Source of the DNA: Selaginella moellendorffii
Lineage: Eukaryota > Streptophyta > Lycopodiopsida > Selaginellales > Selaginellaceae
DNA: 64,000 nucleotides
Reading direction: 5' to 3'
Assembly: GCF_000143415.4 (NCBI RefSeq)
Contig: NW_003314307.1
Location: forward strand, 182,409-246,408
In this document: in pieces, positions 62,124-64,000 of the stretch
Layout of the letters: each line of letters starts with the position of its first letter
Position numbering within the stretch: the stretch's first letter is position 1
Made by a program: the position numbers and the translations under genes
The notes under the pieces: model-generated
What the model saw: only the letters and a program-made list of their open reading frames with translations
The model's database searches: none
What the model was told of the DNA's origin: nothing

Positions 62124-62990
62124 ATGGAGCTAGGGCATACGCCATGGAAATGCAGCGCTGCTCTCGGCCATGGGCGCCTCCGGGGATTGCGAGTGGCATT
62201 CACGGCGCCCGGCAGCTACGCGCTCCGCCTGAAGCAAGCACTAGACAGGGAGGGAGCCGCCACAGTCTCGTGCCCCACCATAGCCGTGGAGCGCATGCCA
62301 CACACCCAATCCAGTGTCCGCCGCGCCGTCTCTGCCCTCCACACCTATAGCTGCATCGCCTTCACGTCCAGGTCCGGCATCGCATCCATCGCGCACGCTC
62401 TTGAAGAAGTGCGATTATCTGGTTGCGCGGAACTGGTGGTGGGGGCGCTGGGCAAGGACGCCGAGCTCATCCAGGAGCTGGACTTGTTCAAGGAGCACCG
62501 CGAGCAGCAGAGGTTGACGGTGGTGGTGCCCCTGGTGGCGACACCCGACGCACTGGTGGAGGAGCTGGGCGATGGCGCTGGACGCCGGCTGCTTTGCCCG
62601 GTTCCCTACGTCTGCGGCGGGCTGTCCGAGCCGGACGTGGTCCCAAATTTCGTGGCGGCGCTCCAGCGCCACGGCTGGGACGTCGAGCGGCTGGACGCCT
62701 ACGCTACCTCGTGGACCGGCTCCGCCAGCGTCACGCCGCTGCTCGCCGGCGCAGTTGATGCGCTCGTCTTCACCAGCACCGCCGAGGTGGAGGGGCTGCT
62801 CATGGCGCTCCAGGCTCACCACCTCACGCTCGCTTCGCTCTGGCCGTGCGTGCTGGTGGCCTTCGGCCCTGTCACCGCCCGGGGTGCCAAGCAGCTGGGA
62901 GTCGACGTTGATGTGATTGGCCACCGATTCAACGGCTTCACGGATCTGGCCGACCTCCTCGTCTCGCATTTCCGCAAAAGATTGGATTGA
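62124..62990 (+). CDS. Uroporphyrinogen-III synthase-like (HemD fold) protein
   Basis: Single exon, 288 aa. The two-domain HemD fold is suggested by RVAFTAPGSYALRLKQAL at the start, the strand VSCPTIAVE, IAFTSRSGIASIA, then HGWDVERLDAYATSW, DALVFTSTAEVEGLL and ILVAFGPVTARGAKQLG-like VLVAFGPVTARGAKQLGVDV. These match the pattern of uroporphyrinogen-III synthase, which closes and inverts ring D in tetrapyrrole synthesis. The N-terminus before the fold is only about 20 residues, so a full plastid transit peptide is not evident unless the true start lies elsewhere. It may be a non-canonical paralogue. Confidence 0.75.
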   Translation: MELGHTPWKCSAALGHGRLRGLRVAFTAPGSYALRLKQALDREGAATVSCPTIAVERMPHTQSSVRRAVSALHTYSCIAFTSRSGIASIAHALEEVRLSGCAELVVGALGKDAELIQELDLFKEHREQQRLTVVVPLVATPDALVEELGDGAGRRLLCPVPYVCGGLSEPDVVPNFVAALQRHGWDVERLDAYATSWTGSASVTPLLAGAVDALVFTSTAEVEGLLMALQAHHLTLASLWPCVLVAFGPVTARGAKQLGVDVDVIGHRFNGFTDLADLLVSHFRKRLD

Positions 62991-62999
62991 TTCATTCAT

Positions 63000-63650
63000 T
63001 CATCGGGCAGCGAGGGAGTAAATGACGACTGGCTTCTTGTTCCCGGGTGGCGGGGGATACGTGGCTACAACCTCCACCTGGAATGACTTGCGCGCCATCT
63101 TGAAGAACTTGGTGTCTTTCGTCCACCTCCGGATGTGCGCGAGCAAGACTTTGGGGGGTCGGTCCTGCGGCGGCGACGACGACAGGAGCCATTTGAGCGT
63201 TTGCAGCAGAGGCTGGAAGAGATAGTCGTAGTAGACAACATCCGAGGCCACGATCAAGTCGAAGCTCCAGTCCTGAGCAAGCTGCGCAACGTCCTCCTCC
63301 ACGCCCCAGCGCAGCGTCCGTGCCTCAATCACCGCGCCACCATCGCCAGGGAAGTTTCGCTGGGCGTTGTATGCGAGATTTGGAATGGCCTGTGGAAGAT
63401 CCGTGAGCAGCACCCTGGCGGCGCCCAGCCGTGCAGCCACAAGGCCTACCAAGCCTGGGCCCGATCCCAGCTCGAGCACGCTCGCGCCCGGAACCATCCA
63501 CTCTGTTTGCTTCTCCTCGAGGAAGCTGCACAATGCCGATGCCGCTGGCCACACCTGGAACGATAGGCCTCTGGAGCGCTGCTCGCGGATCACCACCGGC
63601 GCCGCCACGCCCTTGACAATGTGAACAAGCTCCGTGGCTTCGTGCTCCAT
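63000..63650 (-). CDS. METTL21/FAM86-type protein methyltransferase
   Basis: Single exon, 216 aa. It has the family-16 methyltransferase layout: GLSFQVWPAASALCSFL (the 'W' pocket), motif I VLELGSGPGLVGLVAA, post-I LLTDLPQAIPNLAYN, and the signature ASDVVYYDYLFQPLLQTL equivalent to the DxxY motif of lysine methyltransferases. It ends VVIYSLAAR. Such enzymes methylate lysines on chaperones or translation factors using S-adenosylmethionine; the substrate here is unknown. It converges on the HemD-like gene with 9 bp between stops. Confidence 0.88.
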   Translation of the reverse strand: MEHEATELVHIVKGVAAPVVIREQRSRGLSFQVWPAASALCSFLEEKQTEWMVPGASVLELGSGPGLVGLVAARLGAARVLLTDLPQAIPNLAYNAQRNFPGDGGAVIEARTLRWGVEEDVAQLAQDWSFDLIVASDVVYYDYLFQPLLQTLKWLLSSSPPQDRPPKVLLAHIRRWTKDTKFFKMARKSFQVEVVATYPPPPGNKKPVVIYSLAAR

Positions 63651-63679
63651 TCGTTAAGACCTAGCTGAAGAACCCTAAA
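63651..63679. promoter_or_regulatory. 29-bp divergent start-codon spacer
   Basis: The METTL21-like start codon (63648-63650, -) and the next gene's ATG (63680, +) are 29 bp apart. AACCCTAAA (63671-63679) directly precedes the + ATG. At least one promoter must lie inside the opposite coding region, or the annotated starts are internal. Confidence 0.45.
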
Positions 63680-64000
63680 ATGGAGCGGGTGGATGCGTGG
63701 ATGGCGTGCTTCGCGCTGGCCATGGCGCTCGTGTGGGGGCTGGCACGTTGGAATGGCATGCTGGGCGGTGGCAGATCGGGGTGGTGGAGGCGCAAGTCGC
63801 AGCAGCGGGCAGATTGTCGCCAGCATTTCATGGCGGCGGCCCATCTGCTGGCCCGAGCACGGCGGCAGCGCAAGGAGCTAGCGGACGAGGGGAGGAGGAG
63901 CAGGGGCAAGAGCTCGTCTCTGGCGCGGGATGCCATCCGCGAGTGCGATGTGGCCATCGCCTGCGATCCGCGGGACGCCGCGCCTCACATCGTCAAGGCG
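63680..64000 (+). CDS. Probable TPR-like membrane protein, 5' part
   Basis: The frame is open for 107 codons from the ATG at 63680 to the window edge. It starts with a hydrophobic segment (MACFALAMALVWGLARW), likely a signal anchor, then a basic region rich in Arg/Ala/Gln. It ends with ARDAIRECDVAIACDPRDAAPHIVKA, which resembles the second helix of a tetratricopeptide repeat and the start of the next. The gene continues beyond the window. Confidence 0.6.
   Translation, partial: MERVDAWMACFALAMALVWGLARWNGMLGGGRSGWWRRKSQQRADCRQHFMAAAHLLARARRQRKELADEGRRSRGKSSSLARDAIRECDVAIACDPRDAAPHIVKA

Overview
This window is nuclear DNA from a land plant, most likely a lycophyte of the Selaginella type. Plant-specific genes (MAP70, NAC, ACHT-like thioredoxin, FtsH11, a P4 flippase of the ALA group) sit next to CCDC40/FAP172 and RAB23, two proteins tied to motile cilia. 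That combination fits a plant with swimming sperm and excludes flowering plants. Introns are nearly all 45-90 bp and genes lie tens to a couple of hundred bases apart, as in the compact Selaginella genome. The species is inferred; no search was run.

Left third (1-20.5 kb): a nest of retroelement debris. A decayed Ty3/gypsy pol remnant (5.2-7.6 kb, +) lacks the middle of its reverse transcriptase and is interrupted by a small complete TRIM-type LTR element (6269-6933, -) with 5-bp target duplications, a primer-binding site and a polypurine tract. A solo LTR of the same family lies at 10174-10335. A second pol remnant (integrase, -) ends at 12748. Three related long repeats (1339-4250, 7630-9745, 12747-16216) surround these, and two of them carry a pyrimidine-rich tandem array built on a 15-bp word. 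There is one 100-N assembly gap (11611-11710). AT-rich DNA follows: about 16.7-18.5 kb is an inverted copy of about 24.7-26.5 kb, and one copy contains a MITE-like insertion.

Middle (20.5-29.8 kb): a kelch-repeat gene (-) with the 3' exons of a LAF3-like amidohydrolase directly downstream on the same strand, then AT-rich repeats and unrecognised ORFs.

Right half (29.9-64 kb), in order: SLC25-type mitochondrial carrier (+), CCDC40 (-), RAB23 (+), P4-ATPase flippase (-), MAP70 (-), SUMO E2 SCE1/UBC9 (-), FtsH11 protease (-), thimet-type oligopeptidase (+), membrane-tethered NAC factor (+), organellar-type Asp-tRNA synthetase (+), Cu/Zn superoxide dismutase (+), ACHT-like thioredoxin (+), eIF2D (-), an unrecognised 717-aa coiled-coil protein (-), a HemD-fold protein (+), a METTL21-type methyltransferase (-), and the 5' end of a probable TPR protein (+) cut by the window edge.

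Packing is extreme. Two convergent pairs have abutting stop codons (0 bp) and a third is separated by 9 bp. Four divergent pairs share promoters of 140, 162, 78 and 29 bp, several with CCCTAA words and two with CACGTGGCA. The most interesting unit is CCDC40/RAB23, two cilium-associated genes on one 140-bp bidirectional promoter. Most genes are otherwise unrelated housekeeping or plant functions; I see no single pathway or defence system.
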